From positions 1 to 39,483 of the forward strand of contig URBK01000022.1 in the NCBI GenBank assembly GCA_900546065.1: 39,483 nucleotides of DNA, read 5' to 3'. This document shows positions 24,612 through 33,340 of this stretch, in pieces. Source of the stretch: an uncultured Alistipes sp. Its GTDB lineage: Bacteria; Bacteroidota; Bacteroidia; Bacteroidales; Rikenellaceae. The notes below the pieces were generated by a model, which was given only the letters and a program-made list of their open reading frames with translations, was not told where the DNA came from and did no database searches. The translations under genes were made by a program, and so were the position numbers. Within the stretch, counting starts at the first letter, position 1. Every line of letters starts with the position of its first letter.

Positions 24612-26165
24612 TCACTGGCCCAGCAGTTTGAGCATGCCCTGCACCTCGTCCGCCGTCATCACCATCTCGTAGGTCTTGTCGCCCAGCGTCACGCTGCTCC
24701 AGTCCTTGCGTATCGACAGGGTTTTGTACTTGTACTCATCCTCACCCGCAAAGAGGAAATCATCACGGCGCGTCTCGGGCTGCTTTATGCTCATGAACAG
24801 GTCGTTGCCCACAATGTCGGTAACCGACACGCACGGATAGCCGCCGATATCCATGATCACGATATGCAGGAATCCCAGCTCGCTCATGTAGTAGATCTCC
24901 AGATTTGTCGGCAGAGTACCCTCCTTGGGAACGTATGACGAGAGCTTAACCTGCTCGCCGCCGCTGAAGTCGACCCCCAGCAGCATCGCCCATACCGAGG
25001 CAAGCGCGTCCACACCCGCATACGAATCATCCCCGCCGCTGTTGTCGTCCGCCGAATCCGACGCGTCACTCTGCGCCTCACTCTCACGCTCGGCTGCATA
25101 GTAGGCCTCGCGCTCGCGCTGCCGCTCGATTTCGCGTTCGCGCTCCAGCTCCTCCTGCTGCTGCCGCTCGTGCTGCTCGATAGAGGCCACCATCGAGTAT
25201 TCGCGCGGTGTCGGCATCGCCTTGGGCTCAAACCACGTGCTGCGACGGAAGGCATCATCCACACGCTCCTCGTAACGCTCCTTGTTATCGCTCAGCGCGT
25301 GAAGGTAGGGTACAAGGTATTTCTTGGTGTTGCGCTTGTAGTATTTCGACTCGGTGGTGTGCTTCTGCGCCGGCACCACAACCTCGCCCGTGACGTCGTA
25401 GAGCGTAGTAATATTGCCCTTCGTGGCCTCGACGAAGACCGTACGTTCCTTATCCTCTTCATCGTAGAGACCCTCCATACCCGCCGCATGGACCAACGCA
25501 TAGCTGCCGTCAAGGCCCCACAGCGATTTTTCACTCAACCCCAGATAGTAGGTGTCGGCAGGGATCAGAACATCCCCCTCGGCATTCATCAAACCGTAGC
25601 GCCTCAACACACCGTCACTTATCATGTACTCGAAAACCTCGGGACAGTAGATCATGTGCCGGAACGAGGTGGCACGCACCTCCGACAGAGGCTCGAAACG
25701 GAAATCGGCAAGGTATGCCCCTCCCGCCTCGTCGCCCACGGGCGTCATGGCAAAGAAGAGCGGGTCGGCATGGCTCCGCTCCAGCGGCTCCACACTCCAA
25801 CCCTCGGGCGAGAGACGGTTGCCCTGAAGGTCGATAGCGTAACGTTTGCCTTCTTCCCCCACGACGGCAAAGTTCTTATATACGTCGGGCATATCCTCAA
25901 ATCCCGTCGGCAAGATGAGATACCCCTCGCGGTCGATAATATAGTACAGATCCATGTACTTGACAGCCGTGGCGCGGTCGCCCAAACCGAACTGCAAAGC
26001 CCAGTCGAACAGCGGCGGCAGCAGACAATCGCCATTCTCATAGTAATAACCGTACTTGCCCGCCGCATCCTTCTTGACATCGACGTAGGGCAGATCGTCA
26101 TCCGTCTGACCCCAAACCGCCATCGGCAAAAGCGTCACGGCCAATATAAATACCACTCTCCTCAT
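24612..26165 (-). CDS. Secreted WG-repeat protein with coiled coil
   Basis: A 517-residue exported protein. The signal peptide ends near residue 19 (MAVWGQ). The N-terminal half contains WG/KWG-type beta-strand repeats, for example GKYGYYYENGDCLLPPLFDWAL, YYIIDREGYLILPTGFEDM and RYGLMNAEGDVLIPADTYYL. These repeats usually form extended beta-propeller-like or solenoid structures. A very charged coiled coil follows (about 333-360, QQQEELEREREIERQRERE), then an Asp/Ser-rich linker and a globular C-terminal domain of about 140 residues, with no recognised motif. A periplasmic or cell-surface structural or binding role is plausible; no enzyme residues are seen. It is transcribed alone. Confidence 0.82.
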   Translation of the reverse strand: MRRVVFILAVTLLPMAVWGQTDDDLPYVDVKKDAAGKYGYYYENGDCLLPPLFDWALQFGLGDRATAVKYMDLYYIIDREGYLILPTGFEDMPDVYKNFAVVGEEGKRYAIDLQGNRLSPEGWSVEPLERSHADPLFFAMTPVGDEAGGAYLADFRFEPLSEVRATSFRHMIYCPEVFEYMISDGVLRRYGLMNAEGDVLIPADTYYLGLSEKSLWGLDGSYALVHAAGMEGLYDEEDKERTVFVEATKGNITTLYDVTGEVVVPAQKHTTESKYYKRNTKKYLVPYLHALSDNKERYEERVDDAFRRSTWFEPKAMPTPREYSMVASIEQHERQQQEELEREREIERQREREAYYAAERESEAQSDASDSADDNSGGDDSYAGVDALASVWAMLLGVDFSGGEQVKLSSYVPKEGTLPTNLEIYYMSELGFLHIVIMDIGGYPCVSVTDIVGNDLFMSIKQPETRRDDFLFAGEDEYKYKTLSIRKDWSSVTLGDKTYEMVMTADEVQGMLKLLGQ

Positions 26166-26284
26166 ATCCGGATATTTTTTCAGGTTTTTTATTCCATTAA
26201 TGTGCGGCCCGTATATCTCCCCCCGTGTGACAGATCCTGCCAGCCAGTATATCCCTCACGCGCATAGTGGGCTACGAAATCTCC

Positions 26285-26455
26285 GCTCAGTCTTACTTAC
26301 CCGACTCCCCGCGCCTCACTTTCTCCACGCCTCGCGTCTTACTATCCCTGCACTCGCATCTCACTTTCTTTACACCCCGCGTCTCTCTATCTCCGCACCC
26401 CGCGTCTCATTTACTCTGCACCTCCGGAGTCTTATCCCCCACACCTGAGGCGGCA
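26285..26455. repeat. 23-base iteron-like array, seven units
   Basis: The core (G)CGTCTC/AGTCTT recurs at about 26288, 26311, 26334, 26356, 26379, 26402 and 26427 (spacing 23, 23, 22, 23, 23, 25). Each unit ends in a sequence resembling a DnaA box: CTATCCCTGCA, TTCTTTACA, CTATCTCCGCA, TTACTCTGCA and TTATCCCCCACA. It lies directly beside the AT-rich tract. Confidence 0.8.
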
Positions 26456-26459
26456 GAGT

Positions 26460-26720
26460 TGTGAACATAAGATTATTTATTTTTTTATACTTTAATTTAA
26501 TTAATTAAATAAAGAATATAAATAATAAAGGCTGTTGACAGTGTCGAAAACTTTTTCCTCGCGGAGTTATCCACAACCGCTGCCGCCGTGTTTGATAACT
26601 TCACCTTTCGACGCGGGCGCGGCCGAGGTGTAAATCAAGTCGTTGCGTAGGGCCGTTGTCCGTTTTCAACAGCCGAAGGCCGATTGTCGAAATAATTTTC
26701 CACATATCGACACCAAAAAG
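26460..26720. other. Candidate replication origin (oriC)
   Basis: A 60-base tract at 26471-26530 is 93% A+T, with TTTAATTTAATTAATTAAAT at its heart, in an otherwise GC-rich genome. A perfect DnaA box TTATCCACA lies at 26567-26575 and TTTTCCACA at 26696-26704. TGTTGACA at 26533-26540 reappears as TGTCAACA at 26893-26900 and 26915-26922. The tract adjoins a 23-base repeat array. This matches the layout of a DNA-unwinding element beside DnaA sites. A strong promoter region is the main alternative. Confidence 0.55.
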
Positions 26721-26894
26721 ATATCATAATCCGATGCCGCTTTTCGGTTGAAAAACGTGTGACAGATTTTTGATATTTTTTGCCCCGAAAATTTGCTTTC
26801 GCCTATGGTAGCTCTGCTCCAGCAACTTGCCGGAAACAAGATTTTCGGGCCGAAAAAGTTTTCGAAAGTTGTCATCATATTTCCTACACCCTTG

Positions 26895-27953
26895 TCAACA
26901 CTTTTTCGGGGTGTTGTCAACAATGTGCTGCGCAACTTCGCGGTAGTACTTCTCCACATCGGGATCCGTTGCCGCCGAGGGGCGGCCCTCATCCGAACCC
27001 TCCATAATCGACTGTATGATAGGTATCTCGCCCAGAAACGGCGCATCGCACTCCGCGGCGTAACGCTTCGCCCCGCCGTGGCCGAAGATATAATAGCGGT
27101 TGTCGGGCAGCTCCTTGGGCGTGAACCACGCCATATTCTCGATGATGCCCAGCACCGGCACGTTCACCTGCGGATGGCGGAACATCTGAACACCGCGCAC
27201 CACATCCGCTACGGCTACCTGCTGCGGCGTCGAGACGATGACCGCACCGTCCATCTTCAGGTCCGAGATTATCGTCAGGTGTATGTCGCCCGTTCCCGGG
27301 GGCATGTCTATGAGCAGGTAGTCGAGCTTGCCCCACAGCGTCTGGTGCAGCAGCTGCCGCAGCGCGTTGGTGGCCATGGCCCCGCGCCACATCAGCGCAT
27401 CCTCCGGCCGTATGAAGAAGCCGATGGACATAAGTTCGATGCCCATGCTCTGCGCCGGAACTATATAGTCGTTGCCATCCTTCTGCACGGCGTCGGGAAC
27501 GTAACCCTCGATGCCGAACATCTTGGGCTGCGAGGGGCCGTATATGTCGGCGTCGAGGATGCCCGTCGTGTAACCCATGTTGCGCAGCGCGATGGCCAGA
27601 TTGGCCGTCACGGTCGACTTGCCTACGCCGCCCTTGCCCGAGGCTACGGCGATGATGTGGCGCACCTGTTGCGTTGTGCTCTCACGCTGCGGCTGGGGCT
27701 GCGGCCGCGGCGCCGCCTCCTTCACCACAACGGTCACATTGCCCTTGAGGTCGGGCAGCGCCCGCTCGATCATCTGCTGTGCCTGCGTGCGCAGACGCGC
27801 CGCAAAGGGATCGTGCGCCTTGGCAAAGGAGAGCTTCACCAGCACCTTGCCCCCCTCGGCCGATACGGACTCGACGATGCCCGACGAGACGATATCCTGC
27901 TGCGTCTCGGGGTGGATCACACCCGAAAGTATATTCCTTATCTTCTCTTCCAT
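26895..27953 (-). CDS. mrp: Mrp/ApbC-family iron-sulfur carrier ATPase
   Basis: A 352-residue protein. The N-terminal MIP18/DUF59 domain (about 1-80) is joined by a Pro/Gln-rich linker to a ParA/MinD-type ATPase with the deviant Walker A SGKGGVGKST (105-114). Further blocks are GILDADIYGPSQPKMFG, LIDMPPGTGDIHLT and VSTPQQVAVADV. The family stores and transfers Fe-S clusters in the cytoplasm. The cluster-binding CxxC that usually follows NMS/NMA is missing: the sequence is NMAWFTPKELPDNRYYIFG, a form I recall in other Bacteroidota homologues. The length is normal. It lies just right of the origin-like gap. Confidence 0.93.
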   Translation of the reverse strand: MEEKIRNILSGVIHPETQQDIVSSGIVESVSAEGGKVLVKLSFAKAHDPFAARLRTQAQQMIERALPDLKGNVTVVVKEAAPRPQPQPQRESTTQQVRHIIAVASGKGGVGKSTVTANLAIALRNMGYTTGILDADIYGPSQPKMFGIEGYVPDAVQKDGNDYIVPAQSMGIELMSIGFFIRPEDALMWRGAMATNALRQLLHQTLWGKLDYLLIDMPPGTGDIHLTIISDLKMDGAVIVSTPQQVAVADVVRGVQMFRHPQVNVPVLGIIENMAWFTPKELPDNRYYIFGHGGAKRYAAECDAPFLGEIPIIQSIMEGSDEGRPSAATDPDVEKYYREVAQHIVDNTPKKC

Positions 27954-28429
27954 AAAATAAATTGGTTGTGTTTTGTCCGTTTGACGGATTCTATTTTGTA
28001 GGTTTATTGAATTTCTTCCTTCTTATTTTTTCCTTCCCGGCGGCTTTTCCCTTTCTTGCACTTAACGGCTGTTGCCGTTTTTCTCTGCGGCTGTTTTTCC
28101 TCTTCCTTTGCAGTTGCGGTTTTTGCCCCGGCTGTTTTTATCCCTGCGTCATCTGCGCTTTTTTCAGCTTGCGCCACCGCCGGGCCACTTTGCAAATTTA
28201 CTCGATAAATCGTAAACAACCATAACTTTTTTTGTCCCGTGAGAGTGAAAATCATGCCGCCGAGACTCCATGCATACAAGATGTTTGCCGGGGGAGGCAT
28301 ACGGAAAAAGGGACGTATGCGTAAATTGAGCATACGTCCCTTCGCTATGGTGTGGAGGTGGGTTGACCCGATCGAAACAGATTTATTTATTGAACGGGCT
28401 GCGGCCTCCTCATGTCAGTATTTTGCAGC
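27954..28429. other. Gap between mrp and the GH123-type gene
   Basis: 476 bases. From 27960 to 28230 the plus strand is T-rich. CAAATTTA at 28193-28200 would be a -7 element (TAAATTTG) for mrp on the minus strand, but no -33 box at the right distance was found. A perfect terminator hairpin lies at 28303-28342. A small Lys-rich open frame (28004-28255, minus) is present but not supported as a gene. Confidence 0.65.
28303..28342 (-). terminator. Terminator of the GH123-type gene
   Basis: Perfect 13-base stem AAGGGACGTATGC / GCATACGTCCCTT with a 9-base loop, followed by TTTTTCC on the minus strand, about 90 bases after the stop. Confidence 0.88.
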
Positions 28430-30193
28430 TTATCTCGACGCCTCGTCCAGAGCCTTGCGGGCGCGGCAGGTGATGTCGAGCCACGGCTGCTGCGGGTCGA
28501 GGATATTCATGGTCATCATCTCGGCCAGAATGGCGTCTATATCCTTGACCTTGGCGGGGTCGGCCTCACGCAGAAGGCGTACCTTCTCGACATTCTGGAT
28601 ACCCTCGACGAGCTTCTCCATACGTATCGACGAGCGGCCGTAGGGATAGACGAAGTAGGTGTCGCCCGAGGGGAAGCCGCTGAAACGCGAGTCGTATGCC
28701 GGATCCTTCGGATATGAGTTGTAGGCCCAGCGGAGCATGCCGTCGAAGCCAGCAGCCAGACCGTACCACCCCAGAAGCTCCGACTCCCACGGGTTCGAGT
28801 AGGTGAAGGTGTTGGGGAAGTGGGGGCCGCAGCATACGTAGAAGGTGGTGCTGTAACCCTCGGCGCGGCGGGCGTCGAGGTCCGCACGGTCGAACTTCTG
28901 GTTGATGTTGACGCAGACGTCGCGCATCATCGTATAGCGCTTGTACGACGAGTGGTTGTCGGCCAGCGCGAATCCCATCTCGGGGGCGCACTTCTCAAGC
29001 ACCTTCACCGCGGCATCCATAGCCTCGGGCGAACGCTCGTCCATGGCGATATTGGTCTTCTCGAGCCATCCCTTGGCGGCGAGGTGCTGCTTGAAGTCCT
29101 TGAGGAAGGGTGTCCACATACGTTCGAATTCGGGTGTGCCCGGCTCCGCCTTGACGGTTACGGGCGAACCCGATGCCTCGTCGTTATATACGAGTTCATT
29201 GTTCCACGGCACCATCGAGTAGCAGTTGATCATGCCGTCGATGCCGAGCGAGAGCATCAGCTCGACCCAGCGGTCGAAGATCGTGTAGTCGTAGTGCCAT
29301 GTGCCGTCGGCGGCAAGCGTCCAGCGGATCATGTCGTCATAGGCATCGTAGCACTGGTGGTTCCACGGGTCCTTGTTGAGGGTTGCGGTGATGACCTTCT
29401 GTCCGGCGTCGGCCAGAATCTTCATCGTGCGGCGCAGCGCCTCGAAGTGGGCGTCGCTCCAGAGCTCCACACCCTCGGCGCGGGCTACGGCCGCAGGGTG
29501 CTGCCACAGGTCGAGGTGGTAGCGCCACTCTGTCGGGGGCGGAAGCAGGCGATCCTGCACCTCCAGCTCGAAGGGCAGGCGTATCTTGCCGCAGCCGTCA
29601 CCGCGCGTGACGGTTATCTGCGAGCGGTAGATGCCGGCAGGGGCGTCGGCCGGAACGTTGACCGTGATCCATACCGGACGCGTTGTGCGCGCCGCCATGT
29701 CGAAGCGGTCGAGCGAGTCGAGCATGTCGGGCTGCAGTACGGCCGGGTGGTTCTGCGGGCGGGGGCATATACACTTGGGGTCGCTCTTGTCGGCGATGGT
29801 GTAGCGTACGAATCGCGCCGTGGCGATCTCGGCGGGGAGGGTTGCACCGTCGGAGGTGAAGTCGTCGGTCGCGCACACGACGCTTTGGGCGCCCGAGGCG
29901 CTCCACAGAACTGCCTGTGCCGATACGCGCTCACCGCGCCACGCCGTCAGACGTATGCTCTTCGGGGCATCCTGCGAGGCGGGGGGTACCGAACGGCTGT
30001 AGAGGCAGTCGGTGCTGCCCCACATGGCGTTGAGGCCCTTGCGGACGCCCTCCCACGCCGTCGAGTCGGCGGCTACGGGGTCCTCGGCCTCGGCGAAGGT
30101 CTCGACAGGGGTTGTGCTGCCGCCGCAACCCGCGGCCATAAGTGTCACGGCGGCGACAGCCGCTGCTGACACGAGTTTCGTTGGAATTTTCAT
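28430..30193 (-). CDS. GH123-type glycoside hydrolase lipoprotein (DUF4091)
   Basis: A 587-residue protein with a lipoprotein signal (VTLMAAGC). After a beta-rich N-terminal domain comes a catalytic region of the DUF4091/GH123 kind: LPPPTEWRYHLDLWQHP, WVELMLSLGIDGMINCYSM, then NIAMDERSPEAM with the adjacent pair D385-E386, and DNHSSYKRYT and FPSGDTYFVYPYGRSSIRMEKL near the C-terminus. GH123 enzymes are exo-acting beta-N-acetylgalactosaminidases that use an Asp-Glu pair in substrate-assisted catalysis. Such activity would release GalNAc from glycosphingolipid or mucin-type glycans, but many DUF4091 proteins are uncharacterised. It has no SusC/SusD pair beside it. No clean promoter was found. 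Confidence 0.88.
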   Translation of the reverse strand: MKIPTKLVSAAAVAAVTLMAAGCGGSTTPVETFAEAEDPVAADSTAWEGVRKGLNAMWGSTDCLYSRSVPPASQDAPKSIRLTAWRGERVSAQAVLWSASGAQSVVCATDDFTSDGATLPAEIATARFVRYTIADKSDPKCICPRPQNHPAVLQPDMLDSLDRFDMAARTTRPVWITVNVPADAPAGIYRSQITVTRGDGCGKIRLPFELEVQDRLLPPPTEWRYHLDLWQHPAAVARAEGVELWSDAHFEALRRTMKILADAGQKVITATLNKDPWNHQCYDAYDDMIRWTLAADGTWHYDYTIFDRWVELMLSLGIDGMINCYSMVPWNNELVYNDEASGSPVTVKAEPGTPEFERMWTPFLKDFKQHLAAKGWLEKTNIAMDERSPEAMDAAVKVLEKCAPEMGFALADNHSSYKRYTMMRDVCVNINQKFDRADLDARRAEGYSTTFYVCCGPHFPNTFTYSNPWESELLGWYGLAAGFDGMLRWAYNSYPKDPAYDSRFSGFPSGDTYFVYPYGRSSIRMEKLVEGIQNVEKVRLLREADPAKVKDIDAILAEMMTMNILDPQQPWLDITCRARKALDEASR

Positions 30194-30509
30194 GGTAACG
30201 ATAGGTTTTATAGGTTTGGTAATTCAGGTTTCGGGTATGGTGCGGTTTAGGCGTAACCGATATTGCTGCAATGCGGTAAAATTAAGTAAAAAAATCGGTT
30301 TTGCCCCTGCCGAATGCAAAAAATAGAGCCATTGCGGCCTGTTTTGCCGCATATTCATCCCTTGCGGCCGTGTGGCATGGCGGAGTTTCGGCGCGCCGCG
30401 AAAAGGCGTGCCGGTTGCCGGAAACGGTGATTTGCGCCACCCGAAATACCGAATGTTGGGGATTGCGCTCCGTCTCCGCCATCCCTACTTTTGCCATGCT
30501 GAAATGTAA
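30194..30509. other. Divergent gap, GH123-type gene / receptor locus
   Basis: 316 bases between divergent genes. On the plus side it holds the receptor promoter (30462-30493). On the minus side an A/T-rich stretch near 30276-30283 (TAATTTTA on the minus strand) is a poor -7 match. Nothing else is recognised. Confidence 0.6.
30462..30493 (+). promoter_or_regulatory. Promoter of the receptor locus
   Basis: TACTTTTG (30486-30493) matches the -7 consensus. ATTG (30462-30465) with a 20-base spacer is a near-match to the -33 TTTG. Transcription would begin only about 10 bases before the ATG at 30510, an unusually short leader. Confidence 0.65.
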
Positions 30510-33338
30510 ATGATGTATTTGTTCCGTCTGTACATATTCATATTGTCGCTTGCGGCCGGTGCGGCACTGATGTTCGCTGCGCCCCTTGCGGCGCAGACGC
30601 CGTCGGCCGCCGCGCTGACGGAGGACCCGCTGCCCGACGGCCGCGCCCGCGTCGTCGTCGAGGCCGCCGACACCACGGGACGGCCGCTCGCCTATGCCAC
30701 GGTGTCGTTCACAGCGGCCGACGGCCGCATATATGCCGCCGCGACCCTCGGCGACGGGCGTGCGCTCTTCTCGCTGCCGGCGGGGGAGTACGGCATGGCC
30801 GTGGAATATATAGGGTACGACACGCGGCGGCAGCGGGTGGCCGTAGCGGCGGGCGGGGAGATGTCGCTCACGGTGCGGCTGCGCGAGAGCGCCGTAGCCA
30901 TACGCGACGTGGTGGTAACGGCGTCGGAGAGCCGCGGCGTCACGGGCGCGTCGACGATCGACCGCAAGGCGATGGAGCACCTCCAGCCATCGAGTTTCGC
31001 CGACCTGCTGTCGCTGCTGCCCGGAGGCAGCGCCTCGGCCCCCGTGCTCGGCGTGCCCAATACGATACGGCTGCGCGAGGTTGGCGTGTCGAGTTCCGAC
31101 TATGCCACCTCGTCGCTCGGAACCTCGTTCGTCATCGACGGCGCCCCTGTCAGCACCGACGCCAACATGCAGTACATCGCCGGCAGCAGCCTCTACGACC
31201 CTATAGTCAACTACAGCTATTTCGTCAACGCCGGCGTTGACATGCGCACCATCGCCACCGACGAGATCGAATCGGTGGAGATCGTGCGTGGCATACCCTC
31301 GGTGCAGTATGGCGACCTGACGAGCGGTCTGGTCAAGATACGGCGCCGCCGCGGCGGCAACGACCTCGACGCCCGCTTCAAGGCCGACATGTCGAGCAAG
31401 CTGTTCTATGCGGGCAAGGGTTTCGAACTGCCCGAGCGGGGGCTGACGCTCAATGCGGGAATCGACTTTCTGGATGCGCGCACCGACCCCCGCAACAGCC
31501 TCGAGAACTACAAGCGTCTGACGGCGTCGCTGCGCGGCGGCAAACGATGGGACGGGGCGGCGGGCACCGCCACGTTGGGAGTGAACCTCGACTATACGGG
31601 TTCGTTCGACAACCGCAAGGAGGACCCCGACCTGAACAACGGAAATACCGACGAGTTCCGCTCGCAGTACAACCGCATGGCGCTAAACGTAGGCTTCGAC
31701 TACGAGGCCGCGGCGGGCGGGTTCTTCCGTTCGTTCGAGGCAACGGCCGCCTTCGACTACTCGGCCGACCGCATCGACCGACGCCGTTTCGTCTCCATAT
31801 CGAAACCCATGGCCGCACCCGTCAACACCGAAGCGGGGGAGTTCGACGCCGTGCCTCTCGACGCCTCCTATACGGCGGAGATGACGGTCGAAGGACGTCC
31901 GATGTCGGCCTACGTCAAGGCGGCGGCCACATTCGCCGCGGCCACCGACAACAGCCGCAACACCTTCATCGCGGGGGGCGACTGGTCGATGGACAAGAAC
32001 TTCGGCCGCGGGCAGGTGGTCGACCTCGCACACCCGCTGTTTTCGGGACTGGCCTCGCGCCCGAGACCATACTGCGACATACCCGCACAGCACGATCTGG
32101 CGCTATTCGCCGAGGCCAACTCGTCGGTGGCGATGGGCCGCATGCATCTCGACGCCATGGCCGGCGTACGCGCCGCGACGATGCTCAACCTGTCGCGCGG
32201 CTACTCCATGCGCGGGCGCGTATGGCTCGACCCGCGCCTCAACGTGCGTTTGTCGCTGCCCGCCGCGGCGATAGGCGGCGAGCGTATCGAGACCGCCGTG
32301 GCGGGCGGTGTCGGCTGGCATACCAAGAGCCCTACGATGGACCAGTTATATCCCGCCCCAGTGTATTACGACTTCACGCAGCTCAGCTACTTCCACAACG
32401 ACCCCGCGCTGCGGCGCGTCAACGTCCGCACGTATGTGGTCGATCCGACGAACTTCGGCCTGCAGCCCGCGCGCAACTTCAAGTGGGAGGTGCGCGGCGA
32501 AATAGCCGTGGCGGGCAACCGCCTCTCGGTGACATACTTCGAGGAGGATATGAGTTCGGGGTTCCGCTCGGCCGCAATGTACGACACATACACATATAAG
32601 ACATACGACTACAGCGGCGTGGACGCCTCGCAGCTCACGGGGCCCCCGTCGCTCGACGACATGCCTTACGAGGTCGATACCGTGCTGCGGTCGCGCGCCG
32701 TCACCACGAACGGCAGCCGTACGCGCAAGCGCGGCGTGGAGTTCACGTTCTCGTCGCAGCGCATCGAGGCCCTGCGCACGCGCCTCACGGTGACGGGGGC
32801 GTGGTTCCGCTCGGAGTACGGTAACAGCGAACCGATATACTACCACCCGTCGACCATGATCGGCGGCCGCGAGATACCCTACGTCGGCATCTATGACGAC
32901 GACTCGCGTTACATACGCGAGGCGTGCAACACCAATTTCATGGTCGACACCGACATCCCGCGTCTGGGGCTGGGATTCTCGCTCACGTTCCAATGCCAAT
33001 GGTACACGCGCGAGCTGAACACGCACCGCAGCAGCCGCCCCACCTCGTATGTCGACCTTGACGGGGCGGTACACCCATATACCGACGCCTCGGCCGAGGA
33101 CACATACCTCAAGTGGCTCATCGTCGAGTACAACGAGGCGTCGTTCCGCTGGCACGGCGTTCCGTTCGCCATGACCACGAACCTGAAGGTGACAAAACGC
33201 CTTTGGGGCGAGCGCGTGCGTGCGGCGATGTTCGTGACGCAGATGCTCAACTACACCCCTGACTACGATGTCGACGGCGTCACCGTGCGCCGCAGCGTGA
33301 CGCCCTATTTCGGTATGGAACTGAATTTCAAATTGTGA
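30510..33338 (+). CDS. TonB-dependent outer-membrane receptor
   Basis: A 942-residue outer-membrane receptor. The signal peptide (to about residue 29, AAPLAAQ) is followed by a carboxypeptidase-like regulatory domain (about 45-125, DTTGRPLAYATVSF...GEYGMAVEYIGYDTRRQ), a probable TonB box region (IRDVVVTASE) and a plug domain. The plug contains IESVEIVRGIPSVQYGDLTSGLVKIRRRRGG. A 22-strand barrel ends in FGMELNFKL. It is not a SusC: no SusD follows, and the plug resembles siderophore/metal or peptide receptors rather than glycan ones. It heads a same-strand locus; its stop TGA at 33338 is 2 bases before the next ATG. The substrate is not known. ATG 30510 and 30513 are both possible starts. Confidence 0.93.
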   Translation: MMYLFRLYIFILSLAAGAALMFAAPLAAQTPSAAALTEDPLPDGRARVVVEAADTTGRPLAYATVSFTAADGRIYAAATLGDGRALFSLPAGEYGMAVEYIGYDTRRQRVAVAAGGEMSLTVRLRESAVAIRDVVVTASESRGVTGASTIDRKAMEHLQPSSFADLLSLLPGGSASAPVLGVPNTIRLREVGVSSSDYATSSLGTSFVIDGAPVSTDANMQYIAGSSLYDPIVNYSYFVNAGVDMRTIATDEIESVEIVRGIPSVQYGDLTSGLVKIRRRRGGNDLDARFKADMSSKLFYAGKGFELPERGLTLNAGIDFLDARTDPRNSLENYKRLTASLRGGKRWDGAAGTATLGVNLDYTGSFDNRKEDPDLNNGNTDEFRSQYNRMALNVGFDYEAAAGGFFRSFEATAAFDYSADRIDRRRFVSISKPMAAPVNTEAGEFDAVPLDASYTAEMTVEGRPMSAYVKAAATFAAATDNSRNTFIAGGDWSMDKNFGRGQVVDLAHPLFSGLASRPRPYCDIPAQHDLALFAEANSSVAMGRMHLDAMAGVRAATMLNLSRGYSMRGRVWLDPRLNVRLSLPAAAIGGERIETAVAGGVGWHTKSPTMDQLYPAPVYYDFTQLSYFHNDPALRRVNVRTYVVDPTNFGLQPARNFKWEVRGEIAVAGNRLSVTYFEEDMSSGFRSAAMYDTYTYKTYDYSGVDASQLTGPPSLDDMPYEVDTVLRSRAVTTNGSRTRKRGVEFTFSSQRIEALRTRLTVTGAWFRSEYGNSEPIYYHPSTMIGGREIPYVGIYDDDSRYIREACNTNFMVDTDIPRLGLGFSLTFQCQWYTRELNTHRSSRPTSYVDLDGAVHPYTDASAEDTYLKWLIVEYNEASFRWHGVPFAMTTNLKVTKRLWGERVRAAMFVTQMLNYTPDYDVDGVTVRRSVTPYFGMELNFKL

Positions 33339-33340
33339 CG

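Larger units (their letters stand above)
26166..26894. other. 729-base gene-free gap mrp to WG-repeat gene
   Basis: The gap holds the 23-base array, the AT-rich tract, the DnaA boxes and, near its mrp end, an inverted repeat GCCCCGAAAAT (around 26781) / ATTTTCGGGCC (around 26840). No credible gene is present on either strand: open frames there have no start context and no family resemblance. Confidence 0.8.

Noticed and set aside
28004..28255. Small Lys-rich open frame on the minus strand upstream of mrp
   Set aside because: About 83 residues, low complexity and basic, no recognised family. Its possible promoter element lies inside it, so it is more likely leader sequence.
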